Shown piece by piece: positions 41,918 through 50,777 of a DNA stretch of 53,283 nucleotides (its first letter is position 1; the number at the start of each line of letters is the position of its first letter). The stretch lies in the NCBI GenBank assembly GCA_023476565.1, contig JAMCVZ010000070.1, forward strand, positions 1 to 53,283, given 5' to 3'. The DNA comes from Nitrospirota bacterium (GTDB lineage: Bacteria > Nitrospirota > Thermodesulfovibrionia > Thermodesulfovibrionales > Dissulfurispiraceae). The notes beneath the pieces were generated by a model. It was not told where the DNA came from and made no database searches. It saw only the letters and a list, made by a program, of their open reading frames with translations. A program made the translations under genes and the position numbers.

Positions 41918-42762
41918 AAGCCGGTCCTGAAATCCTCATGATTCTTTTATCAGCCTCCCTGTTGCTGCTGCTGCTTTTGACCCTCGCGTTGTTTCTTCCC
42001 CGCTATCTGAAGAAGAAAGAGACGCCGGTGGAGCACATTGAAATGAACAGCGTGATGGGCGCGTTCAATGCGCTGGGGAGTGAAATAAAGTCCCTTAAAG
42101 AGCAGCTCATCATGAGAGAGAGGCTTGCCGCGCTCGGGGAAGTCTCCGCCGGAATAGCCCATGAACTCAGGAACCCGATGGGCGTTATAGCCGGATATGC
42201 GAAGCTCCTCCTGAAAAGCCTTGATGCTGCGGACAGCAGGAAAGAGATCGCCCAGGGGATTCTGACCGAGATCGAGGGCATGAACCGTGTCATGGAGGAA
42301 TTGCTGAAGTTCTCGAAGTCCGAACCCTTGACCAGGAGAGACATAGAACTGGTGAAATTCGTCGGGGATATTATCAAGGGCATGGACGAACCGGGGAGCA
42401 TAATAAATTTCCAATCTGTTAATCCCGTTTCAATAAAAGGAGATGAAACACTCCTCAGGCAGGCGGTCCGGAATCTCCTCCAGAACGCCGTTCACGCAGG
42501 CGATAAAATCAGAATCAGTATTGAAAAAACGGTCTTGTCCGATAAAGAATACATATGCATTGCGGTCAAGGACAACGGAAGCGGCATACCCGATGAGCAA
42601 TTGAGTAAAGTATTCCTGCCGTTTTACACGACGAAGAGCGGAGGCTCAGGGATCGGGCTGGCGCTTGCGCAGAAGATCGCCCTGGCGCACGGGGGAAGCG
42701 TGAGTGTAAACAGCAAGGAAGGGAAGGGCAGCACGTTCCGGTTATTTTTGCCGGCACAATAA
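41914..42762 (+). CDS. sensor histidine kinase, NtrB-like
   Basis: A 282-residue kinase with one N-terminal transmembrane helix (ILMILLSASLLLLLLLTLALFL, about 5-27) and no separate sensor domain. The phosphoacceptor His is in GIAHELRNPMGVIAGYAKLL (about residue 85), the N-box is LRQAVRNLLQNAVHA, the G1 box is KDNGSGIPDEQL, and the G2 box is GGSGIGLALAQKIALAHGG. The architecture (small stalk, NtrB/PilS-type kinase) pairs with an NtrC-family regulator 36 bp downstream. Its ATG overlaps the seleno-DsbC stop (ATGA), so input may be linked to periplasmic redox or protein folding; that is inference. Confidence 0.9.
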   Translation: MKAGPEILMILLSASLLLLLLLTLALFLPRYLKKKETPVEHIEMNSVMGAFNALGSEIKSLKEQLIMRERLAALGEVSAGIAHELRNPMGVIAGYAKLLLKSLDAADSRKEIAQGILTEIEGMNRVMEELLKFSKSEPLTRRDIELVKFVGDIIKGMDEPGSIINFQSVNPVSIKGDETLLRQAVRNLLQNAVHAGDKIRISIEKTVLSDKEYICIAVKDNGSGIPDEQLSKVFLPFYTTKSGGSGIGLALAQKIALAHGGSVSVNSKEGKGSTFRLFLPAQ

Positions 42763-42798
42763 TAAAGGTTGATAAATTAACAGAGGATTAAGCTGAAA

Positions 42799-44154
42799 AT
42801 GCAAACAATCCTTGTTGTTGAGGACAAAAAGAGCATGTCCGACATGCTCACCAGGACCTTGCAGTCCGAAGGGTACGCGGTCAGGGCCGCTTTCACCGTC
42901 AGGGACGGTATTGTTGCGCTTGCATCGGGCGAAACGGATGCCGTGATCACCGATCTGAGGTTGCCCGACGGTGACGGGATGGAGGTATTGAAGGCCGTGC
43001 AGGAGAGTTCCCTCCTTACTCCTGTGATTGTCATGACCGCTTTCGGGAGCATCGAAATTGCCGTCAGGGCGGTCAAGGAAGGCGCTTACGATTTCATCAC
43101 CAAGCCTTTCGATCCCGACCATCTCCTGCTGATAATCAAAAGGGCGCTGGAAGAAAGGTCCGTTCAGAAAGAAAATCTCATACTGAAAAAAGAATTCTCC
43201 AGGTTCCTGAAAAGGCCCGAGATAATCGGAACCAGCGGCCTGTGGCAGGAGGTGATGGAGAAGGTCAGGAGAGTGGCCCCGCTCAAAACAACGGTTCTCA
43301 TTCTCGGAGAAAGCGGCACCGGCAAGGAACTTATCGCGAGGGCGATTCATTACCTGAGCCCCCGGGGAAAAGAATCGTTTGTGGCTGTCAACTGCGCTGC
43401 TGTGCCGCCCGACCTCATAGAAAACGAGCTCTTCGGGCATGAGAAGGGCGCGTTCACCGGCGCCCTGGAAATCAAACCGGGCAGATTCGAGCTGGCCAAC
43501 AGGGGCACGATATTTCTTGATGAAATAGGCGATATGGCCATGCCGTTGCAATCAAAACTCCTGAGAGTGTTGCAGGAGAACGAGTTCGAAAGGGTCGGCG
43601 GGGCAAAAACAATCAAGGCTGACCTCAGGGTAATCGCGGCAAGCAACAAAGATCTCGAAAAAGAGGTTTCCGACGGCAACTTCAGAGACGACCTTTTTTA
43701 CAGGCTTAATGTTTTCCCGGTCATCATCCCTCCGTTAAGGAAAAGGAAAGAGGATGTCATACCCGTTGCAGAGTATTTCATTTCCCTCTTTTCGAAAGAG
43801 ATGAGCAAAAACGCCCCTTCACTGTCACCGGAGACCGGGGGAATGCTCCTTTGCAATGAGTGGAAAGGCAATGTAAGGGAGCTTAAAAACGTAGTCGAGC
43901 GGGCGGTCATTCTGTGTGACGGCCCGGTGCTTCTCCCCGAGCATTTTAACTTTACAAGGAATATATCGAAAGAGGAGGCTGCACCGGATGCATCCCTGCA
44001 CGAGGTTGCGCAAAAGGCTGTGAGATTTGCTGAAAAGGAGAGGATAGAAAACGCCTTAAAGCAGACCGTCGGCAACAAAAGCAGGGCTGCGGAACTGCTC
44101 AAAGTCAGTTATAAGACCCTCCTTACCAAAATAAAGGAATATGGTATTTATTAG
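42799..44154 (+). CDS. sigma-54-dependent response regulator, NtrC family
   Basis: A 451-residue activator with receiver (residues about 3-118; phospho-Asp in VITDLRLPDG), AAA+ domain (about 140-375) and a Fis-type HTH (about 410-451). The AAA+ part has Walker A GESGTGKELIARAIH, the sigma-54 contact loop GAFTGA, and Walker B TIFLDEIGDM. It is the cognate partner of the kinase just upstream. The only near-perfect sigma-54 promoter in the window is at 44829-44844 in front of pilY1, which makes the pilus operon its most likely target, similar to PilR in other bacteria. Confidence 0.93.
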   Translation: MQTILVVEDKKSMSDMLTRTLQSEGYAVRAAFTVRDGIVALASGETDAVITDLRLPDGDGMEVLKAVQESSLLTPVIVMTAFGSIEIAVRAVKEGAYDFITKPFDPDHLLLIIKRALEERSVQKENLILKKEFSRFLKRPEIIGTSGLWQEVMEKVRRVAPLKTTVLILGESGTGKELIARAIHYLSPRGKESFVAVNCAAVPPDLIENELFGHEKGAFTGALEIKPGRFELANRGTIFLDEIGDMAMPLQSKLLRVLQENEFERVGGAKTIKADLRVIAASNKDLEKEVSDGNFRDDLFYRLNVFPVIIPPLRKRKEDVIPVAEYFISLFSKEMSKNAPSLSPETGGMLLCNEWKGNVRELKNVVERAVILCDGPVLLPEHFNFTRNISKEEAAPDASLHEVAQKAVRFAEKERIENALKQTVGNKSRAAELLKVSYKTLLTKIKEYGIY

Positions 44155-44160
44155 TGCTGT

Positions 44161-44175
44161 GATATAATTTATATC
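44161..44175. promoter_or_regulatory. perfect 15-bp palindrome upstream of MNT gene
   Basis: GATATAA-T-TTATATC lies 30 bp upstream of the MNT-domain gene start. It contains TATAAT, so it may combine a -10 box with an operator for autoregulation. AT-rich palindromes also arise by chance, so confidence is low. Confidence 0.3.
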
Positions 44176-44205
44176 AAATTATTATAGTCCCGTTGAGGAG
44201 GGAGA

Positions 44206-44643
44206 ATGTCCGTTAAGGAACGGTGGAGTAAGACAAAGCCGATAAGCTACAGCACGGATGATGCGATAGCCTTACTGCTCCCCCTGTTAAAATCAGACGA
44301 GCGTATAGTAACCGCCTATCTTTTTGGTTCCAGAGTGTCAGAGGGGGAGAGCCTATCATCGGATATCGATATCGCTATATTCACATCGGACAATTTCTCA
44401 TGGGAGGATTATTACGCGCTCTATGGAGAACTCACCAAAAGGCTCCATTCGGACAGGCTGGACATAGTATGGCTTAATAAGGCGGAACCTATATTGAGTT
44501 TTGATGTCGTTAAAAACGGGGAATCGCTGTTTTTCACAGATGCAGGCGCGTTGAATGATTTTGAATTGAGGATTAAAAGGAAATATTACGATTATATCAT
44601 GTATCTGAACAAACACCGGAGGCACAGGGAAAGTGGTTTATAG
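44206..44643 (+). CDS. MNT-domain nucleotidyltransferase (MntA-like antitoxin)
   Basis: A 145-residue minimal nucleotidyltransferase: FGSRVSEGESLSSDIDIAIF (about residue 45-64) is the GSx10DxD active-site motif that MntA antitoxins use to AMPylate the HepT toxin. DIVWLNKAEPILSFDVVKNGESLF is a typical second strand and helix. GAGGAGG precedes the ATG. The following HepT-like gene overlaps by 11 bp but is cut short after 33 residues, so this antitoxin now appears orphaned. Confidence 0.88.
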   Translation: MSVKERWSKTKPISYSTDDAIALLLPLLKSDERIVTAYLFGSRVSEGESLSSDIDIAIFTSDNFSWEDYYALYGELTKRLHSDRLDIVWLNKAEPILSFDVVKNGESLFFTDAGALNDFELRIKRKYYDYIMYLNKHRRHRESGL

Positions 44644-44734
44644 AAAAGAGAGCCTTTTAAGGCGGATAGAAAAATTAAGGGAATACAGGCATGATCTTAA
44701 AGAGATGCGCGATATCCAAATTATAACTGTGTAA
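44633..44734 (+). pseudogene. truncated HepT (HEPN/DUF86) toxin remnant
   Basis: A GTG at 44633, inside the end of the MNT gene, opens a 33-residue frame MVYRKESLLRRIEKLREYR, then HDLKEMRDIQIITV. This is the start of HEPN/DUF86 proteins, whose first helix reads like KVLRRLEKLEEYLEEL. The usual length is about 110-145 residues, and the catalytic RxxxxH region is missing. No continuation was seen in the other plus-strand frames of the next 200 bp. It is most likely a deletion remnant of the toxin. Confidence 0.6.
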
Positions 44735-44828
44735 CTGATTGCCTATTTCTATGTAATTAAGTGCGTAGTTATCTCCCCCTTTCTTCTTAACTATATTGAA
44801 TATAAAGTATATTTTTGAGCTAAGCTTT

Positions 44829-44844
44829 TGGCACCTTAGTTGCT
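44829..44844 (+). promoter_or_regulatory. sigma-54 (RpoN) promoter of the pilY1/minor-pilin operon
   Basis: TGGCAC at 44829-44834 and TTGCT at 44840-44844 with exactly five bases between them match the RpoN -24/-12 consensus (GG and GC dinucleotides 10 bp apart). Transcription would start near 44856, about 105 bases before the pilY1 ATG. An NtrC-family regulator gene ends 675 bp upstream. The rest of the 44735-44959 gap shows no gene. Confidence 0.75.
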
Positions 44845-44959
44845 TTACAATAGGTATGTACTGAAATACCTGTGCAGAACTTTTCTGTAATGGCAGAGGG
44901 AAACAGTATCACCGGGCAAACTATTTTGGTATCTATTAATTAATGGCAGGAGAAATTTC

Positions 44960-47900
44960 ATGAAAAAGGCAGCGACACTTTTTTTAGCAATAACATTTTT
45001 TTTCGCAGCTTTTCACAAGGCTGATGCGGCTACGATGAACGACTATTGCAATCAGCCCCCCTTCTTGTCTACGCCTGTAAAGCCAAATGTCCTTATACTT
45101 ATGGATTTTTCCGGCAGCATGCAGTTCCCGGCATATTTGCCGTGCAGCTTTGGGGGATATAACGGCCATGTAGCCATGTGCGGAAGCGCAAGCTCCGGGG
45201 GCAACTATGATGCTACAAAGAGCTATTACGGATATTTCAAGACCGATAAATACTATAAATACCAGTCAAACACATTCCAGGAAAACAGCACCTGTACCGA
45301 CACCAACAAGATAGGCAGCTCTAATAATTGCATATCAGGCAATCTCCTTAACTGGATTACCGGCACAAGGGTAGATGTTGTAAGAAGAGTGTTGAACGGG
45401 GGGAGAAACAATGCAGGCAAACTGGAAAGCGAGGGGGCCACATATAACTATACTGATTCCAATCTGCACTGCAAATTTACAATTACGGCGACTGTTACTT
45501 CCAACAGAAAGCTTACGGTTGAAAACAGCGGCGGAACCTGTCCAATAGGCACCATGTCAAATTCCACTATCAATTTAAACGATACCAGTGCAACCGGAAT
45601 CGTACAGGATATGTATGACAAAATGACTTTCGAGTTCATGGTGTTTGCAAGTGACAGCAGGGAGGGCATCCTGAGGTCTGCAAAGGATGCAACACAAAGC
45701 TCTCTGCTGAGCGCCATAAGCAATGAGGAACCATATTACGGGACACCTACCGGCGAGGGATTATGGGAAGCATACGATTTTTTCAAACAGTCCAATGATC
45801 ATTTTTATGAGTCGAACACATCTGATATAAATGCCGCCAACGGGAACAAGGATCCCTGGTACGATGGGAGCGGTGCAAATTCCACTGCTATACCGTGCAG
45901 AAAATCATTTGTCCTGCTCCTTTCCGATGGCGCATGGAACGGAAGCGTCGACCCCGTAACCCCTGCGAGGAATATGCTTGTAAATGATCTGAGGAGCGAA
46001 GCCGCCCTTACCGGGAAGCAGAACGTTATAACCTACGCGGTCTATGCCTTCGGAGACCTGGATCCCGGTACAAAGGCCCAAGGAAGACAGGCCATGATAA
46101 CTACCGCCATATTCGGCGGCTTCGATGACAATGATTCAAATACATGGCCATACCCCTTTACCGGCTATCCCTCCAGCAGCCTGAGTGTGACCTATCCGAG
46201 GTCACAGTGCAACCCTTCCGGGACATGGGACAGCAAGTGTTCGGAATGGGATAAAAACAAGACAGGACTTCCTTATAATTTCTTTGAAGCGGATGATGGA
46301 GAGGCTTTAAAAACAGCCATTATAAGCGCATTTAACGATATGCTCCGGCGTGCGTCATCGGGAACGGCTGTTTCCGTGCTCTCATCGAGTGAGGGAAGCG
46401 GTGCAAATCTCATGCAGGCTGTTTTTTATCCAAAAAGGAAATTTGACAGCAATACCGAGATCGATTGGTCCAGCACGATGCAAAATCTCTGGTATTATCT
46501 CGACCCTTACCTCCAGAACACCTCAACAAGGGAAGACACCACTGTAGACAGTAAACTCAACCTGACAAACGATTATGTCATAAAGTTCTATTTCGATACG
46601 AATGACAGCAAGACAAAGGCGAAGAGATACAACGATTCGAACGGTGATGGAGTGGTAACCGACCCGACAGATCTCGTCGACACCATTGGTCTGGATAGCA
46701 TAAAAAATTTGTGGGAGGCGGGACAATTATTATGGTCCAGGCCAGGCGCGCGGACCCTTTATACTTACGATATCCCCGGCACTTCGGCCACAAACCTGAT
46801 GTCTTTCACTACCGCGAACGAGTCTACCCTGAGGAGCTATCTGCAGGCCGCGGATGTTACTGAAGGCACAAAGATCATAAACTACGTGCTTGGTACGGAC
46901 CAGTCCGGATACAGGAGCAGAACCGTAACAATAGGTAGTAGCTCATATGTCTGGAAGCTGGGGGATATTATCAACTCAACTCCGAGAATACAGGGATCTG
47001 CAAGATTAAACAGTTATAACCTCGATTCTCCTTTAGGTTATGGTGACACCACATATTCGACATTCGTCAACTCAAATGATTATAAAAACCGGGGGATGGT
47101 GTATGTAGGTGCGAATGACGGTATGCTCCATGCTTTTTATCTCGGAAAGCTTGAGGAAAAGTGGACCGGGCAGACTGCCTCTGAAAAAGCAAAACTATCG
47201 GATCCCGACAGCACGGGCCTGGGAAAAGAGTTATGGGCATATGTTCCTAAAAACGCGCTGCCTTATCTTAAATATATCGCTGACCCCAATTACTGCCATC
47301 TTTATTTTATCGACGGCCCCTCATACGTGTTTGATGCAAGTATTGCTGTGCCCTCGACGTATTCGGGGAATTACTGGGATGCTGCAAAAAGCACGACGGT
47401 AGATGGAAGCAATAATCTAACCCTGAATAGTACAAGCTGGAGAACGATTCTCATCGGCAGTATGGGCTTAGGAGGCGCGTGCAGGAAGACAGGTGACACA
47501 TGCACAAACTGTGTGAAGACCCCGACAACAGATCCCGCAGACAGTACCAAAGGGTTGGGTTATTCATCCTATTTTGCCCTTGATGTAACGAATCCTGCAT
47601 CTCCAACGCTCTTGTGGGAATTTTCGGACCCTGCACTCGGGTATGCCACTTCAGGGCCTGCTATTGTAAGAATAGGCAACAGGGACAAAAACGGCAGATG
47701 GTTTGCGGTTTTTGCATCAGGGCCGACAGGGCCTATAGACACAACTGCCCACCAGTTCATGGGCAAATCGGACCAGAATCTCAAGCTCTTTGTAGTCGAT
47801 TTAAAGACCGGGACATTGTTAAGGACAATTGATACAGGTATCACCAATGCTTTTGGCGGCTCTTTGCTTAATTCTCCGATTGATGCCGACAAATGGAACC

Positions 47901-48712
47901 CTTCGGCAGACGGTTTCTACAATGATGATGTCTTTTACCTGGGTTATGCAAAACTGAGCGGCACTACATGGACAGACGGTGGTGTATTGAGAGTAGTCAC
48001 CAAGGAGGGTGATCCTAATAATGGAGCGAGCAATTGGACTACAAGCACGGTGATAGACGGGATAGGTCCTGTCACCACATACATCGCCAAGCTCCAGGAC
48101 AGGACCAATCATAAATTATGGCTCCACTTCGGGACAGGAAGATATTTCTATAAGACATCAACCGAAATAGATGATGCGGACAGCCAGCGGAGACTCTTCG
48201 GAATAAAGGAACCTTGCTACAATAAAAACGGTGCCGGTGATAAATTCGACAGCACCTGTTCCAGTGCCGATTCCCTTTCATTCTCGCAGCTTACCGACAA
48301 GACAAGCTCCCCGTCATCTACTGAGCCTGATAAGGGATGGTATATCAGTCTCGATGCCTCAAGCGGCAGTTACAAGGCCGAAAGAGTTATTACCGATCCG
48401 CTCGCCTCATTCAGCGGCACGGTATATTTCACGACATACAGCCCGACTACCGACGTTTGCGGCTTTGGCGGCAACACATTTCTCTGGGCCGTGAAATATA
48501 CTTCAGGGGCCCAATCCGCAAACCAGCAGGGCAAAGCGATGCTTCAAGTATCCACAGGAAGCATTGAAGAAAAGAGCCTGTCCTCTTCATTTACCGATAA
48601 GGACAACAGGCGGACGAGCGCCATTACCGGCACCCCGCCGAAGGGACAGGGATTATCCATTGTAATAAGTCCGAAACCAATGAAAAAAATATTTCATATT
48701 AAAGAGAAATGA
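44960..48712 (+). CDS. pilY1: PilY1-like pilus tip adhesin/assembly protein
   Basis: A 1250-residue exported protein with signal peptide ending HKADA. A von Willebrand A-type domain begins at about residue 42 with the MIDAS sequence LILMDFSGSM and includes SFVLLLSDGAWNGS (about 320). The C-terminal half is the PilY1 beta-propeller, recognisable from GMVYVGANDGMLHAF (about 712), ELWAYVPKNALPYL and the late ALDVTNPASPTLLWEFSDPALG. A DSNGDGVVTD loop near 563 looks like a calcium site. It has many cysteines. PilY1 sits at the type IV pilus tip, promotes pilus extension and binds surfaces. It starts the operon with the minor pilins fimT, pilV, pilW and pilX, the standard gene set. Confidence 0.93.
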   Translation: MKKAATLFLAITFFFAAFHKADAATMNDYCNQPPFLSTPVKPNVLILMDFSGSMQFPAYLPCSFGGYNGHVAMCGSASSGGNYDATKSYYGYFKTDKYYKYQSNTFQENSTCTDTNKIGSSNNCISGNLLNWITGTRVDVVRRVLNGGRNNAGKLESEGATYNYTDSNLHCKFTITATVTSNRKLTVENSGGTCPIGTMSNSTINLNDTSATGIVQDMYDKMTFEFMVFASDSREGILRSAKDATQSSLLSAISNEEPYYGTPTGEGLWEAYDFFKQSNDHFYESNTSDINAANGNKDPWYDGSGANSTAIPCRKSFVLLLSDGAWNGSVDPVTPARNMLVNDLRSEAALTGKQNVITYAVYAFGDLDPGTKAQGRQAMITTAIFGGFDDNDSNTWPYPFTGYPSSSLSVTYPRSQCNPSGTWDSKCSEWDKNKTGLPYNFFEADDGEALKTAIISAFNDMLRRASSGTAVSVLSSSEGSGANLMQAVFYPKRKFDSNTEIDWSSTMQNLWYYLDPYLQNTSTREDTTVDSKLNLTNDYVIKFYFDTNDSKTKAKRYNDSNGDGVVTDPTDLVDTIGLDSIKNLWEAGQLLWSRPGARTLYTYDIPGTSATNLMSFTTANESTLRSYLQAADVTEGTKIINYVLGTDQSGYRSRTVTIGSSSYVWKLGDIINSTPRIQGSARLNSYNLDSPLGYGDTTYSTFVNSNDYKNRGMVYVGANDGMLHAFYLGKLEEKWTGQTASEKAKLSDPDSTGLGKELWAYVPKNALPYLKYIADPNYCHLYFIDGPSYVFDASIAVPSTYSGNYWDAAKSTTVDGSNNLTLNSTSWRTILIGSMGLGGACRKTGDTCTNCVKTPTTDPADSTKGLGYSSYFALDVTNPASPTLLWEFSDPALGYATSGPAIVRIGNRDKNGRWFAVFASGPTGPIDTTAHQFMGKSDQNLKLFVVDLKTGTLLRTIDTGITNAFGGSLLNSPIDADKWNPSADGFYNDDVFYLGYAKLSGTTWTDGGVLRVVTKEGDPNNGASNWTTSTVIDGIGPVTTYIAKLQDRTNHKLWLHFGTGRYFYKTSTEIDDADSQRRLFGIKEPCYNKNGAGDKFDSTCSSADSLSFSQLTDKTSSPSSTEPDKGWYISLDASSGSYKAERVITDPLASFSGTVYFTTYSPTTDVCGFGGNTFLWAVKYTSGAQSANQQGKAMLQVSTGSIEEKSLSSSFTDKDNRRTSAITGTPPKGQGLSIVISPKPMKKIFHIKEK

Positions 48713-49188
48713 GACAGAACGGATTTACATTGGTTGAAGTGCTTATCGTTATAGCCATTGCCGGTATACTGATGGGTATAGCATCGATGAACTTCGGCAG
48801 ATGGTCAACAAAATCAAACATCGAGGGCCAGACGAGGGAGATGTATTCAGATATGATGAACGCAAGGATGTTGGCGATGAACAGGAACCGGGTTCATTTT
48901 GTGCGCATGAATACTACTCAGTACACGATAAGGGACGATTCGAATGAAAACGGCACATATGAGACCACCGATACGCTTGTACTTCAGAAGGACATGAGAA
49001 ACCAGATTCAATGGAACGGCAATCCGCCCACGAATATCGATGTGCGTTTTGATTCAAAAGGGATAGCGCTTGATCAGGGGATCATTTCAGTCACGAACAC
49101 CGTTGGCGCGTCCTATGATTGCATTGAGGTCTCGCAGGCAAGATTAGACATGGGTCAGATGAACGGGGGGGCCTGTGTTAAAAAATAG
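48709..49188 (+). CDS. fimT: minor pilin FimT/GspH
   Basis: A 159-residue pseudopilin. The class III leader is MRQNG, cleaved before FTLVEVLIVIAIAGILMGIAS, with Glu at +5. The GspH/FimT body follows (STKSNIEGQTREMYSDMMNARMLAMNRN). Two cysteines near the C-terminus (SYDCIEV and GGACVKK) are placed like the disulfide of minor pilins. Its ATG overlaps the pilY1 stop. A paralog lies at 52335-52802 with the same pattern. Confidence 0.92.
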   Translation: MRQNGFTLVEVLIVIAIAGILMGIASMNFGRWSTKSNIEGQTREMYSDMMNARMLAMNRNRVHFVRMNTTQYTIRDDSNENGTYETTDTLVLQKDMRNQIQWNGNPPTNIDVRFDSKGIALDQGIISVTNTVGASYDCIEVSQARLDMGQMNGGACVKK

Positions 49189-49582
49189 CAGGGCCTTCAC
49201 ACTTATTGAGGTAATGATCGCCATGTTCATATTGATGGTAGGCATGCTGGCCCTGCTCAACACTGCCGCGGTAATGACAGAGAATAATCTTATCAACATA
49301 ATACGCGACGAAGCGGTAAGGATCGGTGAACAGCAGATGGAAGATTTAAGGAATACAAGTCTGTCTCCGACAGCTTGGACGTGCACACCGACGACGAAGA
49401 TATTCAGGGGCATTACCACTGATTTTAACGTATGCACAAGGATTACAAATCTTTCCTCGGATGGAAATACCAAGCAAGTGGATGTAGCCGTAGGATGGAA
49501 TTACAAAGGGACAGGTACCATATCACCAACCACAAGAAAGTATCAGCACAGCCTTAGCACGGTTGTTCGTGTTGGAAGCTGA
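49175..49582 (+). CDS. pilV: minor pilin PilV-like
   Basis: A 135-residue protein with GTG start overlapping fimT by 14 bp. The prepilin region is SRA before FTLIEVMIAMFILMVGMLALLNT; the residue before the cleavage site is Ala instead of the usual Gly, which prepilin peptidases tolerate less well. The Glu at +5 and the EVMIAMFIL pattern match PilV. The rest is short with two cysteines. Confidence 0.88.
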   Translation: MLKNSRAFTLIEVMIAMFILMVGMLALLNTAAVMTENNLINIIRDEAVRIGEQQMEDLRNTSLSPTAWTCTPTTKIFRGITTDFNVCTRITNLSSDGNTKQVDVAVGWNYKGTGTISPTTRKYQHSLSTVVRVGS

Positions 49583-49613
49583 GGGTCAAAACAATGCGGG
49601 GATTAGATTAAAC

Positions 49614-50759
49614 ATGATTAAAAAGCAAGCCGGCTTCAGCATAATAGAGCTGTTGATTGTTATGGCCTTGTTCGTTGTTGTGCTTGCAATAACCACCACA
49701 ACATCGACCACTATTCTAAGGCAGTCCACCCAGCAGGCAAAGGTGGCTGAAACACAGATGGAAAGTATTGTAGGACTTGAGATGCTGAGGCTGGACATAG
49801 GGCAAGCCGGGTACGGACTGCCGTGGTCCTATTCAGGCGCCCTGACCGGTTATACCGAGGCATCCTCATCTCCTTCAAGTAGTTATAATGATACTTCCAC
49901 CACCCCTCCAAGGGCGATTGTCGGAGGGAATGACCTGACGACTTTTGTGATAAACAACTCCGACTACCTGGTAATCAAATCGACTATATCAGGTATGAAT
50001 GATGCTGCAAAAAAGTGGAGTTATATAGTCACCGGAACTACCACCCAGACATGGGGGACAGATGATTTATCAAGTTCTGATCGTATTATAGCTGTCAGGC
50101 CGACAGTCGGAGATACTACGATCAGGCAACTGGTTCTGGACAGTAGCTCTAATTTCTCCACAACCTATTCAACTCTTTCGAATCTGCCTGTCCAGGCTTC
50201 GGATCTTATATATGGTGTTGACTCCAACAGCACGCTCTCTGTTCCTTTTAACAGGGCGGATTATTACGTCAAAAGACCTTCCACCGGCATGCCTTCGCAG
50301 TGCAATCCCAGTACGGGAATACTTTATAAGGCCACGCTCAACCAGAACGGCATAAACGGCGGAGGACTCTCCGAACTTCCTCTTCTCGATTGCGTTGCAG
50401 ATATGCAGGTGGTATTCACTCTGGACATGAATGACGATGGAGTTGCCGGGACATTCTCAAATCCCGACGGCTCAACCGTGACCGGCAGCGAAGGAGCTTC
50501 TGTAGCATCTGTTCAGAGCACTTTGGGCGCTGCGGATATGTTGAGGAAACGACTCAAAGAGGTGAGGGTCTATATACTTGTCCATGAGGGACAACAGGAT
50601 ATTAACTACACATACCCCAATATAACGGTGACACTGGGCGACAGCACGTGGCCTGAAGGGGTAAAAAAGACATTTATATTAGCGACCATGGGAGGAAATT
50701 GGCAGAACTACCGGTGGAAGGTGCATACCCTGGTTGTAAAGCCTAAGAACCTGTATTGA
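49614..50759 (+). CDS. pilW: minor pilin PilW-like
   Basis: The ATG at 49614 gives MIKKQAG followed by FSIIELLIVMALFVVVLAI, a proper class III leader with Glu at +5; the frame upstream overlaps pilV and is not needed. The 381-residue length and the GLEMLRLDIGQAGYGLPWSY segment after the helix are typical of PilW. Its C-terminal part contains a DMNDDGVAG loop that resembles a calcium-binding turn. It lies between pilV and pilX in the operon. Confidence 0.9.
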   Translation: MIKKQAGFSIIELLIVMALFVVVLAITTTTSTTILRQSTQQAKVAETQMESIVGLEMLRLDIGQAGYGLPWSYSGALTGYTEASSSPSSSYNDTSTTPPRAIVGGNDLTTFVINNSDYLVIKSTISGMNDAAKKWSYIVTGTTTQTWGTDDLSSSDRIIAVRPTVGDTTIRQLVLDSSSNFSTTYSTLSNLPVQASDLIYGVDSNSTLSVPFNRADYYVKRPSTGMPSQCNPSTGILYKATLNQNGINGGGLSELPLLDCVADMQVVFTLDMNDDGVAGTFSNPDGSTVTGSEGASVASVQSTLGAADMLRKRLKEVRVYILVHEGQQDINYTYPNITVTLGDSTWPEGVKKTFILATMGGNWQNYRWKVHTLVVKPKNLY

Positions 50760-50777
50760 ATTTGATAATGGTGAGAT

